Assembly (NCBI RefSeq): GCF_001654845.1
Contig: NZ_LXES01000056.1
Location: forward strand, 1-42,182
From: Enterobacter soli ATCC BAA-2102
GTDB taxonomy: Bacteria; Pseudomonadota; Gammaproteobacteria; Enterobacterales; Enterobacteriaceae
DNA length: 42,182 nt
Direction: 5' to 3'
Shown: in pieces, positions 1 to 7,094 of the stretch
How positions within the stretch are numbered: position 1 is the stretch's first letter
Layout: each line of letters opens with the position of its first letter
The notes under the pieces: model-generated
What the model was told of the DNA's origin: nothing
The model's database searches: none
What the model saw: only the letters and a program-made list of their open reading frames with translations
Program-made: the position numbers and the translations under genes

Positions 1-97
1 CCCCTTTCCTTCCTCCCTTCGCCGTTGCTCCCCTTGCCCTTTGCCGCGAGAGAACTCACCAGGGAGATGGACACCATCACCACAGGAGAAAACCAGG

Positions 98-391
98 ATG
101 CACACACGAAACGTCAACGTCAAAACCGCCGCTCAAGAATCTACCGGAAGATGTGATTCAAACCTTACCGTGGCCCAGTTCACGGATCTGTTTTGCTGGG
201 TCCTTGCCGCAACGGAAGGGGAGCCACAACCGGCCATATTTACACCGCCAGCGAATGCCACTGAGCTGACGTTAATGAATGACGATTGCCCGGATTATAT
301 CTCTGTCTGGGTTATCGACGGTCGCCCGGTCGCAGCTGCAATGCCGCTGGATAATTTTCACCGCGTTATTTCTTCATCACTTACTCATTAA
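98..391 (+). CDS. Small hypothetical leading-region protein (97 aa)
   Basis: I do not recognise this protein. The ATG at 98 is chosen because an AGGAG sits 9 bp upstream (84-88); an upstream TTG at 41 in the same frame has no comparable site. The product looks soluble, with no signal peptide or membrane segment, and has a central acidic stretch (NDDCPDYISVW). It ends 16 bp before the DUF932 gene and runs in the same direction, so the two are probably cotranscribed. In F-like plasmids this side of oriT is the leading region, and genes there point toward oriT as this one does. Function unknown. Confidence 0.6.
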   Translation: MHTRNVNVKTAAQESTGRCDSNLTVAQFTDLFCWVLAATEGEPQPAIFTPPANATELTLMNDDCPDYISVWVIDGRPVAAAMPLDNFHRVISSSLTH

Positions 392-407
392 TCAGGAGTC
401 AATAATT

Positions 408-1229
408 ATGGTTAGTTTCGCAAGCCGTTATCGTATGCCTACCTCAATCCGTAAAGATCGCCCGCTGACGAATGACGAATTACAGCGCATTGTTCCGAGC
501 GCGTTCTCAGAAGAAAAACATGATTCTCGTTCACAGCGCTATACGTATATTCCAACGATCGTTATTCTTGACCGTTTACGTGATGAAGGTTTTCTGCCTT
601 ATTTTGCTACACAGTCACGTACACGTGACCAGGATAAACGTGACTTTACAAAGCATATGCTTCGCCTGCGTCGCCATGACCAGATTAACGGAAAAGAGGT
701 CCCGGAAATTATTCTGCTGAACAGCCATGATGGCTCAAGCAGCTATAAAATGATCCCCGGCATGTTTCGCCAGGTTTGCTCTAATGGTCTGGTAGCCTGG
801 AAAGATTTTGGTGAAATCCGTGTGCCTCACAAAGGGGATATTGTCGGGCAGGTTATCGAGGGCGCTTATACAGTGCTGGAAACATTTGACGCGGTTGATG
901 AAAATATCGATCTGATGAAAGGCATTCAGCTCACGTTACCTGAGCAGCGCCTGCTGGGTGCTACGGCTCTGGAAATTAAGTATGACGGAAAACCAGCACC
1001 GATTACACCAGAGCAGATTATTAACCCGCGCCGCGTCCTCGACAAGGGACAGGATTTATGGACCACATTTAACGTGGTGCAGGAAAATGTGATCCGGGGT
1101 GGTATCCGTGGCAGAACGGAAAAAGGAAAGCCCACCAGAACGCGCGAGGTCACCGGAATTGATGGTGATATCAAATTAAATCAGGTTCTCTGGAAAATGG
1201 CTGAGGAGTTTGCAAAGCTGAAGGCCTGA
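408..1229 (+). CDS. DUF932 family protein (YubM-like), leading region
   Basis: The 273-residue product resembles the DUF932 proteins found in leading regions of F-type plasmids (F YubM) and in some phages; the biochemical role is unknown. Family-like stretches are the N-terminal MVSFASRYRMPTS and the central segment SYKMIPGMFRQVCSNGLVAW. ATG 408 has CAGGAG at 393-398; the frame stays open upstream to 279 but would overlap the previous gene heavily. It is transcribed toward oriT, as leading-region genes are in F, so the transferred strand would be its template on entry into a recipient. It ends at a strong terminator shared with the convergent transglycosylase gene. Confidence 0.85.
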   Translation: MVSFASRYRMPTSIRKDRPLTNDELQRIVPSAFSEEKHDSRSQRYTYIPTIVILDRLRDEGFLPYFATQSRTRDQDKRDFTKHMLRLRRHDQINGKEVPEIILLNSHDGSSSYKMIPGMFRQVCSNGLVAWKDFGEIRVPHKGDIVGQVIEGAYTVLETFDAVDENIDLMKGIQLTLPEQRLLGATALEIKYDGKPAPITPEQIINPRRVLDKGQDLWTTFNVVQENVIRGGIRGRTEKGKPTRTREVTGIDGDIKLNQVLWKMAEEFAKLKA

Positions 1230-1234
1230 AAATT

Positions 1235-1262
1235 AAGCCGCTCTGATGAGCGGCTTTTTATT
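1235..1262. terminator. Rho-independent terminator, bidirectional
   Basis: GCCGCTC (1237-1243), loop TGAT, then GAGCGGC (1248-1254), followed by TTTTTA on the plus strand. On the minus strand the stem is followed by TTAATTTT. It sits between the convergent DUF932 and transglycosylase genes and overlaps the stop codon of the latter. Confidence 0.85.
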
Positions 1263-1800
1263 GCGTGTTATTCAGTGATGCCGTCTCTGCCGTTTTCCCT
1301 TCATTTACCATCCCCCCACCTTGATCCAGACGCTGAGAAAGGATCGTTTTTCTTGCCAGCAAGACGCGGTATATATTTTTAATATCTTCGGCATATGCCC
1401 GGCGCTGAGTGATGAGCTTTTTTGAGGGGCCGGTATTATACATTCCCACGCTATCCCAGTTTTTACCATATGACCGGAAGTTGTGCGCCAGAACCCAGGC
1501 GCCGGTGTAGACACAGATACAGGGATCATTTAACAACCGGTCACGGGTAATATTAAAGTTTTTAAGCTTTCCATAATGAGAACTGTTCACCTGCATCCCG
1601 CAAACATCTTCTGTCCCGTTCCGGTTTGTTCCATTAATCGCACCTGCCCGGAGTCTGCTCTCCTTAATTGAAATTGACATCAGCAGGAGTGGATCAATAC
1701 GGTAGTCTTTTCCTGCCTGGTCAAAACACATCTGGGGAGCCGCGCCCGCCGAAAGTGAAACGGCCAGCACAGCAACGGGTAACAATGTTATTTTCATCAT
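1258..1800 (-). CDS. Conjugation lytic transglycosylase (F gene 19/P19, VirB1-like)
   Basis: Periplasmic peptidoglycan-cleaving enzyme that helps the transfer apparatus pass the cell wall; non-essential in F. The 180-residue protein has an N-terminal signal peptide (about residues 1-21) followed by a soluble-lytic-transglycosylase domain. The family pattern is visible as ISIKESRLRAGAIN, with likely catalytic Glu47, then CGMQVNS and a later MYNTG. It is close to the size of F gene 19 (169 aa) and occupies the same place and strand: leading-region side of oriT, reading away from nic. The C-terminal 25 residues are polar and probably disordered. Confidence 0.92.
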   Translation of the reverse strand: MMKITLLPVAVLAVSLSAGAAPQMCFDQAGKDYRIDPLLLMSISIKESRLRAGAINGTNRNGTEDVCGMQVNSSHYGKLKNFNITRDRLLNDPCICVYTGAWVLAHNFRSYGKNWDSVGMYNTGPSKKLITQRRAYAEDIKNIYRVLLARKTILSQRLDQGGGMVNEGKTAETASLNNTQ

Positions 1801-1989
1801 CTGGCCTTTTAACGAAATATACGCACGAATGGGAGCCGCTTTAAAAAATACCCCGCCAGATCGTCTTAATCAAGTTTATTCACTACAAACGCGCGTGAGC
1901 GCTTTCCGGCGGGGCTTTTACCCCAGGCTGGAATAATGAAAGCGGACCATGCCACCGTATTTACCAGCCGCTCCTTACTAACCCCTTAA

Positions 1990-2036
1990 AACATCACACC
2001 CCACGCAAGACTTCGTCTTGCAGATTTTTTCTTTTA
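1990..2036 (-). other. oriT: oriT nic region, F-like
   Basis: Read on the minus strand, the sequence GCGTGGGGTGT then GATGT matches the F nic region GCGTGGGGTGT/GGTGC that I recall. By analogy TraI would cut the minus strand between positions 1996 and 1995. Beside it is the inverted repeat GCAAGAC (2005-2011), TTC, GTCTTGC (2015-2021), then GATTTTTTCTTTT on the plus strand. F has CGCAAAAAC, AA, GTTTTTGC, then TGATTTTTC in the same place. The 5' end made by this nick leads toward lower coordinates, so gene 19 and DUF932 enter first and tra last. Confidence 0.9.
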
Positions 2037-2127
2037 ATTCATAGGTATATCTGTTCATATTATGCGGAATTATGCTGTGTGAACGATAAAGGTGTGTGCA
2101 TCAGCACACATTGCAGTGCCTAACCCC

Positions 2128-2165
2128 CACACACTACAGTGCCTAATCCAGCACTGTAGTGTGTG
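2128..2165. repeat. Perfect 15-bp inverted repeat in oriT
   Basis: CACACACTACAGTGC (2128-2142), spacer CTAATCCA, and GCACTGTAGTGTGTG (2151-2165) are exact reverse complements. CTAATCCAGCACTGT recurs at 2166-2180, 23 bp after its first copy at 2143. AGTGCCTAA occurs at 2115 and 2138, again 23 bp apart. An inverted related copy lies at 2091-2104. Likely binding sites for TraM and/or the TraY-like protein (inference). Confidence 0.8.
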
Positions 2166-2230
2166 CTAATCCAGCACTGTTAAGTGTGGGGATTGTGTGT
2201 ATTCAATAATTAGAGTAACTTAAAAATGGG

Positions 2231-2297
2231 TAGTGCCTGATGCACACACATCGTAGTGCCTGATGCACACACATGACAGTGCCGGATTAGCACACAT
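2231..2297. repeat. Three 21-bp direct repeats with 23-bp period (candidate TraM sites)
   Basis: Two identical copies start at 2231 and 2254 (core AGTGCCTGATGCACACACAT). A degenerate third starts at 2277 (AGTGCCGGATTAGCACACAT). The period is exactly 23 bp. In F, TraM binds direct repeats just upstream of its own gene, and this array has that position. Confidence 0.8.
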
Positions 2298-2373
2298 CCA
2301 AAAGCCAGATTTACAAGAATCCTCAGTAAGTTACAGAGCGACGTAACTCCGGGAACTGACATATTAGTAGTAT

Positions 2374-2397
2374 TGCAGTGCCGCATCAGGCACTGCA
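2374..2397. promoter_or_regulatory. Palindrome before traM (candidate autoregulatory operator)
   Basis: TGCAGTGC (2374-2381), spacer CGCATCAG, and GCACTGCA (2390-2397) form a perfect palindrome ending 21 bp before the traM start. It shares the AGTGC/GCACT half-sites and the 8-bp spacing of the inverted repeat at 2136-2157, so the same protein probably binds both. F TraM represses its own promoters, so autoregulation here is a reasonable inference. Confidence 0.65.
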
Positions 2398-2418
2398 TGA
2401 AATTTTCGAGAAAATATC

Positions 2419-2805
2419 ATGCCAAGAAAGAACATCTACTTTAAAGATAAAATTGACAGAGAAATAAATGATATTCTTGAGATTGAGTTACAGAAAGGCG
2501 CAACATCGTCTGACATGAACTATTCATCAATAGTCAACGAATTAGTTCGACTCGGACTGATGGTCTACAAATCAAAGGAAGAGGGCTCAACTTTCGATCT
2601 CGATGGATTCCGCCGCGACCTCATAAAGAAAGTCTCTGGCTCACGTGAAGGTATTATGATTCTCACCGCACTTGTCTCTGATATCTTTGTCACGATGAAG
2701 GGACCAGATTCTGGAGTGAAGCTGGAAGAACTGATAAATGCCAATATCAGCTCGATTAACGATGCAGAAGATAAGGCGGAAAAAGACCACTTCCTGACGG
2801 ATTAA
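2419..2805 (+). CDS. traM: TraM, relaxosome DNA-binding protein
   Basis: Cytoplasmic tetrameric protein that binds repeats beside oriT and contacts the coupling protein TraD, linking the relaxosome to the channel. The 128 residues match F TraM in length (127). The N-terminal half has the ribbon-helix-helix layout (strand MPRKNIYFKDK, then a helix ending near SSIVNELVRLGLMVYKSKEE), and an acidic C-terminal helix ends EDKAEKDHFLTD, where F TraM also ends acidic. Sequence identity to F TraM is low; the call rests on position after oriT, size and fold pattern. The ribosome-binding site is weak (CGAGAAAA). It is probably autoregulated through the repeats upstream. Confidence 0.85.
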   Translation: MPRKNIYFKDKIDREINDILEIELQKGATSSDMNYSSIVNELVRLGLMVYKSKEEGSTFDLDGFRRDLIKKVSGSREGIMILTALVSDIFVTMKGPDSGVKLEELINANISSINDAEDKAEKDHFLTD

Positions 2806-2815
2806 TAATTGATTT

Positions 2816-2837
2816 CAGGCCGGACTTTTCCGGCCCT
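2816..2837. terminator. Hairpin between convergent traM and TraY-like genes
   Basis: GGCCGGA (2818-2824), loop CTTT, TCCGGCC (2829-2835). A good stem, but no run of T follows on either strand. It could be a weak or Rho-assisted terminator serving both genes. Confidence 0.4.
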
Positions 2838-2842
2838 GTCGA

Positions 2843-3484
2843 TCACTGAGACTCACCTTCATCCCACGGAAGGTCTTCCCTTTCCACTTCCGTGATTTTT
2901 TCTTTTAAAAATACCTCAAATTCCATACACAACACTTTCAGCGCCTGAGCATCCTCATTCTGGTCAAGTAAGCGCTCTGTAAAATACCCCAGTGTATTCA
3001 TTAACCTGGTGAGCATTTCGTCATTCAGGCTACGGTTATGAATCTTAGACATGGCCCTGATTTCATCTGCAAGATTCTCCGGAATACGCATACTGTAGCC
3101 TGTAGTTTTACCGGGAAGTAACACACGCTCACCTTCACGCCACATCCACAACTGCTCCTGGCGCACCGGAACCTTATTTTTCTCTTCAGCTTCACCATCC
3201 ACTTCATTCAGTAAATTCCCGAGCCACTCTTCGAACCTGACCGCCAGTGCAATGAGCCGTTCGCCTTCCACAGTTTTAATTACAGCCCTCCCGGGCTGAT
3301 AATTAAGGGAGAGCAACAGCCTTGCGATAATTTCCTCATTTACGCTTCTGTTACTCGCCCTCGCACATATTCGAAGCTCCATAAGCAAATTATCCGGCGC
3401 GCGCAGCCGCCACTCCACAGCCTCTCCGGGCTGGAACTTTCGTGGACGGCCACGACCATCCCACATTTTCTCTTTTACTTTCAT
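2843..3484 (-). CDS. Two-domain ribbon-helix-helix protein (TraY/Arc-like), reversed
   Basis: The 213-residue protein holds two Arc-type DNA-binding repeats: EWRLRAPDNLLMELRI followed by NRSVNEEIIARLL (about residues 25-62), and GYSMRIPENLADEIRA followed by NRSLNDEMLTRLM (about 128-165). The NRS(V/L)N turn matches Arc repressor (GRSVN). F TraY also has two such domains in one chain, but F traY heads the traY-I operon on the tra strand and is 131 aa. Here the gene is longer, reads the other way, and its 5' end is at 3484, divergent from traA. It may bind oriT as TraY does, regulate the traA promoter, or both. No traJ-like gene is seen. Confidence 0.75.
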   Translation of the reverse strand: MKVKEKMWDGRGRPRKFQPGEAVEWRLRAPDNLLMELRICARASNRSVNEEIIARLLLSLNYQPGRAVIKTVEGERLIALAVRFEEWLGNLLNEVDGEAEEKNKVPVRQEQLWMWREGERVLLPGKTTGYSMRIPENLADEIRAMSKIHNRSLNDEMLTRLMNTLGYFTERLLDQNEDAQALKVLCMEFEVFLKEKITEVEREDLPWDEGESQ

Positions 3485-3575
3485 AGCTATAGATCCTGTA
3501 AGCCATTTCAGAACTTTCCGGTCAACAAAGCCTACTCACTTACATATTCAGATAAATCCGAATGATTCGAAAAAG

Positions 3576-3591
3576 TGTGACATGCGTCACA
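3576..3591. promoter_or_regulatory. Consensus CRP-binding site upstream of traA
   Basis: TGTGACATGCGTCACA has perfect TGTGA-N6-TCACA half-sites, flanked by AAAG and GTTTT. It lies between the divergent TraY-like gene and traA, 90 bp before traA. CRP is known to act on the traJ promoter of F-like plasmids. Here it would act directly on the tra operon and/or the divergent regulator gene. Confidence 0.8.
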
Positions 3592-3613
3592 GTTTTTTTT
3601 TTTAGGGTTATGG

Positions 3614-3622
3614 GACAATTGT
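3614..3622 (+). promoter_or_regulatory. Candidate -10 of the tra operon promoter
   Basis: GACAAT (3614-3619) matches four of six bases of the -10 consensus. A start near 3626 would put the CRP site centre (3583.5) at about -42, the usual class II spacing. The hexamer lies within the perfect palindrome ACAATTGT (3615-3622), flanked by GGG and GCCC, a plausible operator. Inference from spacing only. Confidence 0.45.
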
Positions 3623-3680
3623 GCCCGCGTAAACAACAACTTACGCACATCACTTTTGTTTACTTCCGGAGAAAACAAGC

Positions 3681-4034
3681 ATGTCAACCAAAGGCAGTGC
3701 CCTTAACGTCGGTAAGGGATGGGCGGTAGCGTCTTTATTTCGTAAGGCTCGCGAAAATCGCCAGATGAAATTTAACTTAAAAACAGCGAGTGCATTCTTA
3801 ATTGCACTTATGGTCACACACCCGGCATTCGCATCCGGTACGGACCTTCTCTCATCACAGGCCACAACCGTCAGTTCAACATTTGGTTCCGGCTCATCAC
3901 TGGTCAAATGGTTCTATATTGCAGAAATCATTATGGGTCTTTTTATTTATATTAAGGCCCGCTCCCCTCTGGTATTTGTCGGTATCGTCATCTGTATCAT
4001 CTTTACCCGTGTTGCTTTCAGCATCGCGAGCTAA
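3681..4034 (+). CDS. traA: TraA, F-type propilin
   Basis: Precursor of the conjugative pilus subunit. The 117 residues have a long leader with a positively charged start, a hydrophobic stretch and an AXA-type signal-peptidase site, PAFA before SGTD (after residue 51). The predicted mature pilin is about 66 residues: SGTDLLSSQATTVSSTFGSG, then SSLVKWFYIAEIIMGLF and a second hydrophobic helix. F mature pilin (AGSSGQDLMASGNTTVKATFG, then SSVVKWVVLAEV) aligns clearly. Predicted mature residue 1 is Ser, whereas F pilin starts with an Ala that TraX acetylates. GGAG at 3668-3671 supports the start. First gene of the tra operon, 197 bp from the divergent regulator. Confidence 0.95.
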   Translation: MSTKGSALNVGKGWAVASLFRKARENRQMKFNLKTASAFLIALMVTHPAFASGTDLLSSQATTVSSTFGSGSSLVKWFYIAEIIMGLFIYIKARSPLVFVGIVICIIFTRVAFSIAS

Positions 4035-4036
4035 CG

Positions 4037-4339
4037 ATGAACGGGGAAGAGGATAAATACTACTTCCCGGAAACCCTGAATCAGCAGGAGCGTTATTTAG
4101 GTCTGCCGATAGATGAATTAATTGTGACAGCACCCCTCGTTGTTCTGGGGGTGCTCAACAATATGTCTGTCGAACTTTCCGTAATAGCGGGAATCCTCTG
4201 GCTTCTGGTCAGATATCTGAAGAAAGGGCAGGGGTCATACTGGTTGCTTAATTTCTGTTACTGGCACCTGCCATCCATCCTTTTTAAAGTGACTTTTCGC
4301 CAGATACCTGATTCAAGTTTCCGGCACTGGAGAGCGTAA
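4037..4339 (+). CDS. traL: TraL, pilus assembly membrane protein
   Basis: Small inner-membrane protein of the F-type secretion channel, VirB3 family, needed for pilus assembly. The 100 residues (F about 91) include the N-terminal motif YYFPETLNQQERYLGLPIDE and two hydrophobic segments near residues 29-55, followed by a basic linker (RYLKKGQGS). It starts 2 bp after traA stops, so translation is probably coupled. Order traA-traL-traE-traK-traB is exactly as in F. Confidence 0.93.
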   Translation: MNGEEDKYYFPETLNQQERYLGLPIDELIVTAPLVVLGVLNNMSVELSVIAGILWLLVRYLKKGQGSYWLLNFCYWHLPSILFKVTFRQIPDSSFRHWRA

Positions 4340-4344
4340 CCATC

Positions 4345-4926
4345 ATGAAATTAAAAATTAAAGGGGAACGGGATAAACAACTCAGCTATGCATTTATTGG
4401 ACTTTCCGCATTCTCCATTCTTATGGCTGCGGGGAATGTATTAACCGGTTCGCTGGCGTGGCATTTCGCCACCACCCAGAAAACCATCACCATCCCAATG
4501 ACATATAACCGCCCTTTTGTGTCTGACGCACTCAGCGCAGATGCAACCGGAATGACTCAGTTCGCCACCTCCTTTATTTACTGGCGTCTGAACGTCACCC
4601 CGGAAAACATCGACAATAACCAGAAAATGGTTCTTGGATACGTCCCCTCAGCTGACCGGGATGCACTCAAGAAAGCCCTGGATATTGAAGCCGAAAGCAT
4701 CAAAAAAGGAGGGATTACCACCCAGTTCGAAACGAAAGAAATCCGGGTCAATAACGATGGCTCCGTGGACTTCAGCGGTACGCTGAAGTCCTCCACCACT
4801 AACGGTGCAATCACCACCTTCCTGAAACCCCAGGAAAAAATCTACCGACTGAAACTGAGTTATGTGAATGGCGTGATTAACCTCCACTCGTTCGAAGAAC
4901 TCCAGCCGGTATCCACCACCAACTGA
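4345..4926 (+). CDS. traE: TraE, channel component (VirB5/TraE family)
   Basis: Inner-membrane-anchored periplasmic protein required for pilus tip or assembly functions in F-type systems. The 193 residues (F 188) have one N-terminal membrane helix (about 15-38, SYAFIGLSAFSILMAAGNVL) and a periplasmic remainder, including FVSDALSADATGMTQFATSF, as TraE proteins do. Lies 5 bp after traL and 11 bp before traK. Confidence 0.93.
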   Translation: MKLKIKGERDKQLSYAFIGLSAFSILMAAGNVLTGSLAWHFATTQKTITIPMTYNRPFVSDALSADATGMTQFATSFIYWRLNVTPENIDNNQKMVLGYVPSADRDALKKALDIEAESIKKGGITTQFETKEIRVNNDGSVDFSGTLKSSTTNGAITTFLKPQEKIYRLKLSYVNGVINLHSFEELQPVSTTN

Positions 4927-4937
4927 CAGGACTGCCC

Positions 4938-5678
4938 ATGAAATTTCGCATTTCACCGGCAGCTGCTGCTGTGTTTCTGGCAGCGGGATTCTTTACTGGC
5001 GGCCTTCGGGCCGCCTCCGCACCCGCAGCCATTCCGTTTGAGAACGACGCCGCCTTTAATGTCACTCTCAGCAACACCAACCCGAGCAAGGTTGTTGTCG
5101 ACGGAGAATTAATCACAAGCATCAGCGGACCAACCGGTGCCTACGACCAGAGCACGACCGATGACGGGGCGCTTATCCTGTCCCCACTTGTCGGCCAGAA
5201 CTTCACCCTCTTTATCCAGACTGACCACGGCTCATCGCTGAGCCTGAACGTTAAACCGCAGCCCGGCAACGGCAAAACCCTGCGCTTCACCCCCATGTCA
5301 CCACCACTTCGCAAGAACGATGACGCGAAAGCATGGGAAGAAGGGCAGACCTATGAAAAGACACTGGTCGCACTGTCCCGCGCAGTGGTCAATGGCCAGG
5401 TGCCTGACGACTACCTGGAATACCCGGTCAGCCGGATGCCGGCATACACACCCGCCAGTGATGTACGCCTGACACCGGAACGCCAGTTCGTCGGCAACCA
5501 TCTGCGCATCGTGCGCTTCCGGATGAGCAATCCGGGCAACATTACCCGCAGTCTTCGCGAGCGCGACTTCTGGCGCAAGGGCGTCAGGGCCGTCATGCTC
5601 TCGCAGAACCAGCTTTATGCCGGCGGCGAAGGCTATGCCTGGATTGTGTTTTCAGATGACGGAGACACCCGCCCATGA
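4938..5678 (+). CDS. traK: TraK, secretin-like outer-membrane core component
   Basis: Periplasmic VirB9-like protein that joins lipoprotein TraV and TraB to form the envelope-spanning core. The 246 residues (F 242) begin with a clear signal peptide (KFRISPAAAAVFLAAGFF through LRAASA). The C-terminal part has RQFVGNHLRIVRFRMSNPGN and ends AWIVFSDDGDTRP. It overlaps traB by 4 bp (ATGA), the usual sign of translational coupling. Confidence 0.93.
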   Translation: MKFRISPAAAAVFLAAGFFTGGLRAASAPAAIPFENDAAFNVTLSNTNPSKVVVDGELITSISGPTGAYDQSTTDDGALILSPLVGQNFTLFIQTDHGSSLSLNVKPQPGNGKTLRFTPMSPPLRKNDDAKAWEEGQTYEKTLVALSRAVVNGQVPDDYLEYPVSRMPAYTPASDVRLTPERQFVGNHLRIVRFRMSNPGNITRSLRERDFWRKGVRAVMLSQNQLYAGGEGYAWIVFSDDGDTRP

Positions 5679-7081
5679 ATCTGAACGAAAACCTGAAAAC
5701 GCGCCGTAAGCAGCTGACCATCCTCGCGGCGGTTATCGCAGGCGGTGCCGCAGCGACAGGCGGCGTCATCTGGTACGGGCAGCATCAGCAGGAGCAAAAG
5801 CAACCCGCCCTGGCTGCCGCACCGAACATGACCGGCGTTGTGACCGCAGCCTTCAACCAGCAGGTCAGTGATGCCGCACTGGCCCAACAGCAGGCCAAGA
5901 CCTCTGCGCTCGAGCAAAATTTTGCCACGCTCTCCCAGCAGTTTGCGCAGAACAAACTCGCAACCGACCAGAAGCTTGCCGACAAGGACGCAGAAATTCA
6001 GCGCCTGAACGACCAGCTCTCGAAAGCCCCCGGCAGCAACCCGACCGCTGGCCAGCAGACACCACCTGCCGGTCAGAACGGAACACCACTCCCCGGTCCC
6101 GTTGCTGCCGGTCAGGCCCGTCCGCCCGAATACTCTGTGACCCCCACAGGCACACCGGCCGCCACTGGTGCTGTAAACATGGGGCAGGGCGCAGGGTTCT
6201 ATCCGGGCGGATCAGGCCAGCGCATGACAGGCGGTCTGTCTACCACAAAATTTAACTATGACAGCCTGAAGAAAAAGCCCACAAAGCTGCCCTGGATTCC
6301 GTCCGGCTCCTTCTCTGACGCCATCATGATTGAAGGGGCTGACGCCAACGCCAGCGTCACCGGTCAGCAGAACACACAGCCCGTCACCATTCGCCTTCTG
6401 GGCAGCATCCAGATGCCCAACAACAAAGAGTACAGCGCGGATGGCTGCTTTGTGGTGGGTGAAATCTGGGGGGATATCTCCAGCGAACGCGGGGTGGTGC
6501 GAACAAAGTCGATCAGCTGTGTGCTGAAAAACGGCAAGCATGTCGACATGGAATTTGACGGTCACGTGAGCTACCAGGGTAAAGGCGGCGTGCGCGGCAA
6601 GCCGGTGATGCGTAACGGCATGATTGTCGGCTACGCCGGTGCAGCAGGCCTCCTGTCCGGTTTCGGTGAAGGGATTAAATCTGCCGCCACACCATCCGTG
6701 GGACTTGGTGCCACAGCTGACGTAGGTGCCGGTGACGTGTTTAAACAGGGCTTAGGTGGGGGAGCCAGCAAGGCGGCCGACACACTGAGTCAGTACTGGA
6801 TTAAACGCGCTGAGCAGTATCACCCGGTGATTGATATCGGTGCCGGCAACCTCGTTACGGTTGTGTTCCAGAAAGGCTTCCGCCTCGAAACCCTGGAAGA
6901 CGCTGAAGACGAAAAGGCAAAGGAAGAACTGCAAAAAGCCGGTAACGCCGCGCAGAACGCCGTTGCTCCGCAACCTGCCAGCCAGACCACCACATCCAGC
7001 ACCACCTCCGTCGGCAACATCAACCCTGATGATGTTCTCCGCCAGGCCAGCCAGCTGCGCCTCGGTGACACCATCAACTAA
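5675..7081 (+). CDS. traB: TraB, core scaffold protein (VirB10-like)
   Basis: Inner-membrane-anchored, outer-membrane-reaching scaffold of the F channel. The 468 residues (F 475) show a short cytoplasmic N-terminus, one membrane helix (about 16-33, TILAAVIAGGAAATGGVIWY), a coiled-coil/Gln-rich section (about 55-110), a proline- and glycine-rich linker (about 115-175), then the conserved beta domain with IMIEGADANASVTGQQNTQPVTIRLLG-type sequence (shown here as positions about 214-240), CFVVGEIWGDISSERG and ITAYN-like later segments. A low-complexity tail follows. Confidence 0.93.
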   Translation: MNLNENLKTRRKQLTILAAVIAGGAAATGGVIWYGQHQQEQKQPALAAAPNMTGVVTAAFNQQVSDAALAQQQAKTSALEQNFATLSQQFAQNKLATDQKLADKDAEIQRLNDQLSKAPGSNPTAGQQTPPAGQNGTPLPGPVAAGQARPPEYSVTPTGTPAATGAVNMGQGAGFYPGGSGQRMTGGLSTTKFNYDSLKKKPTKLPWIPSGSFSDAIMIEGADANASVTGQQNTQPVTIRLLGSIQMPNNKEYSADGCFVVGEIWGDISSERGVVRTKSISCVLKNGKHVDMEFDGHVSYQGKGGVRGKPVMRNGMIVGYAGAAGLLSGFGEGIKSAATPSVGLGATADVGAGDVFKQGLGGGASKAADTLSQYWIKRAEQYHPVIDIGAGNLVTVVFQKGFRLETLEDAEDEKAKEELQKAGNAAQNAVAPQPASQTTTSSTTSVGNINPDDVLRQASQLRLGDTIN

Positions 7082-7094
7082 TAAGGAGACAGAT

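Larger units (their letters stand above)
1801..2418. other. oriT intergenic region (nic plus protein-binding repeats)
   Basis: This 618-bp gap has no convincing gene. The half next to gene 19 holds an F-like nic region near 1981-2040. The half next to traM holds a dense array of GTGC-containing direct and inverted repeats (about 2090-2400). A widely spaced inverted repeat, CCCCGCC (1851-1857) and GGCGGGG (1908-1914), flanks the outer part. In F the equivalent order is gene 19, nic, IHF/TraY sites, TraM sites, traM. Confidence 0.85.

Noticed and set aside
1851..1914. CCCCGCC/GGCGGGG inverted repeat as a terminator
   Set aside because: The arms are about 50 bp apart with no compact stem; a structural role near oriT is possible but a terminator is not supported.
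2090..2300. CRISPR-like array or replication iterons
   Set aside because: Units are about 21 bp with 2-bp gaps and occur in both orientations beside oriT and traM; there are no spacers and no replication gene nearby.
2210..2398. 62-aa minus-strand frame in the oriT repeats
   Set aside because: Its sequence simply reflects the GTGC repeats, and it would lie over binding sites next to traM.
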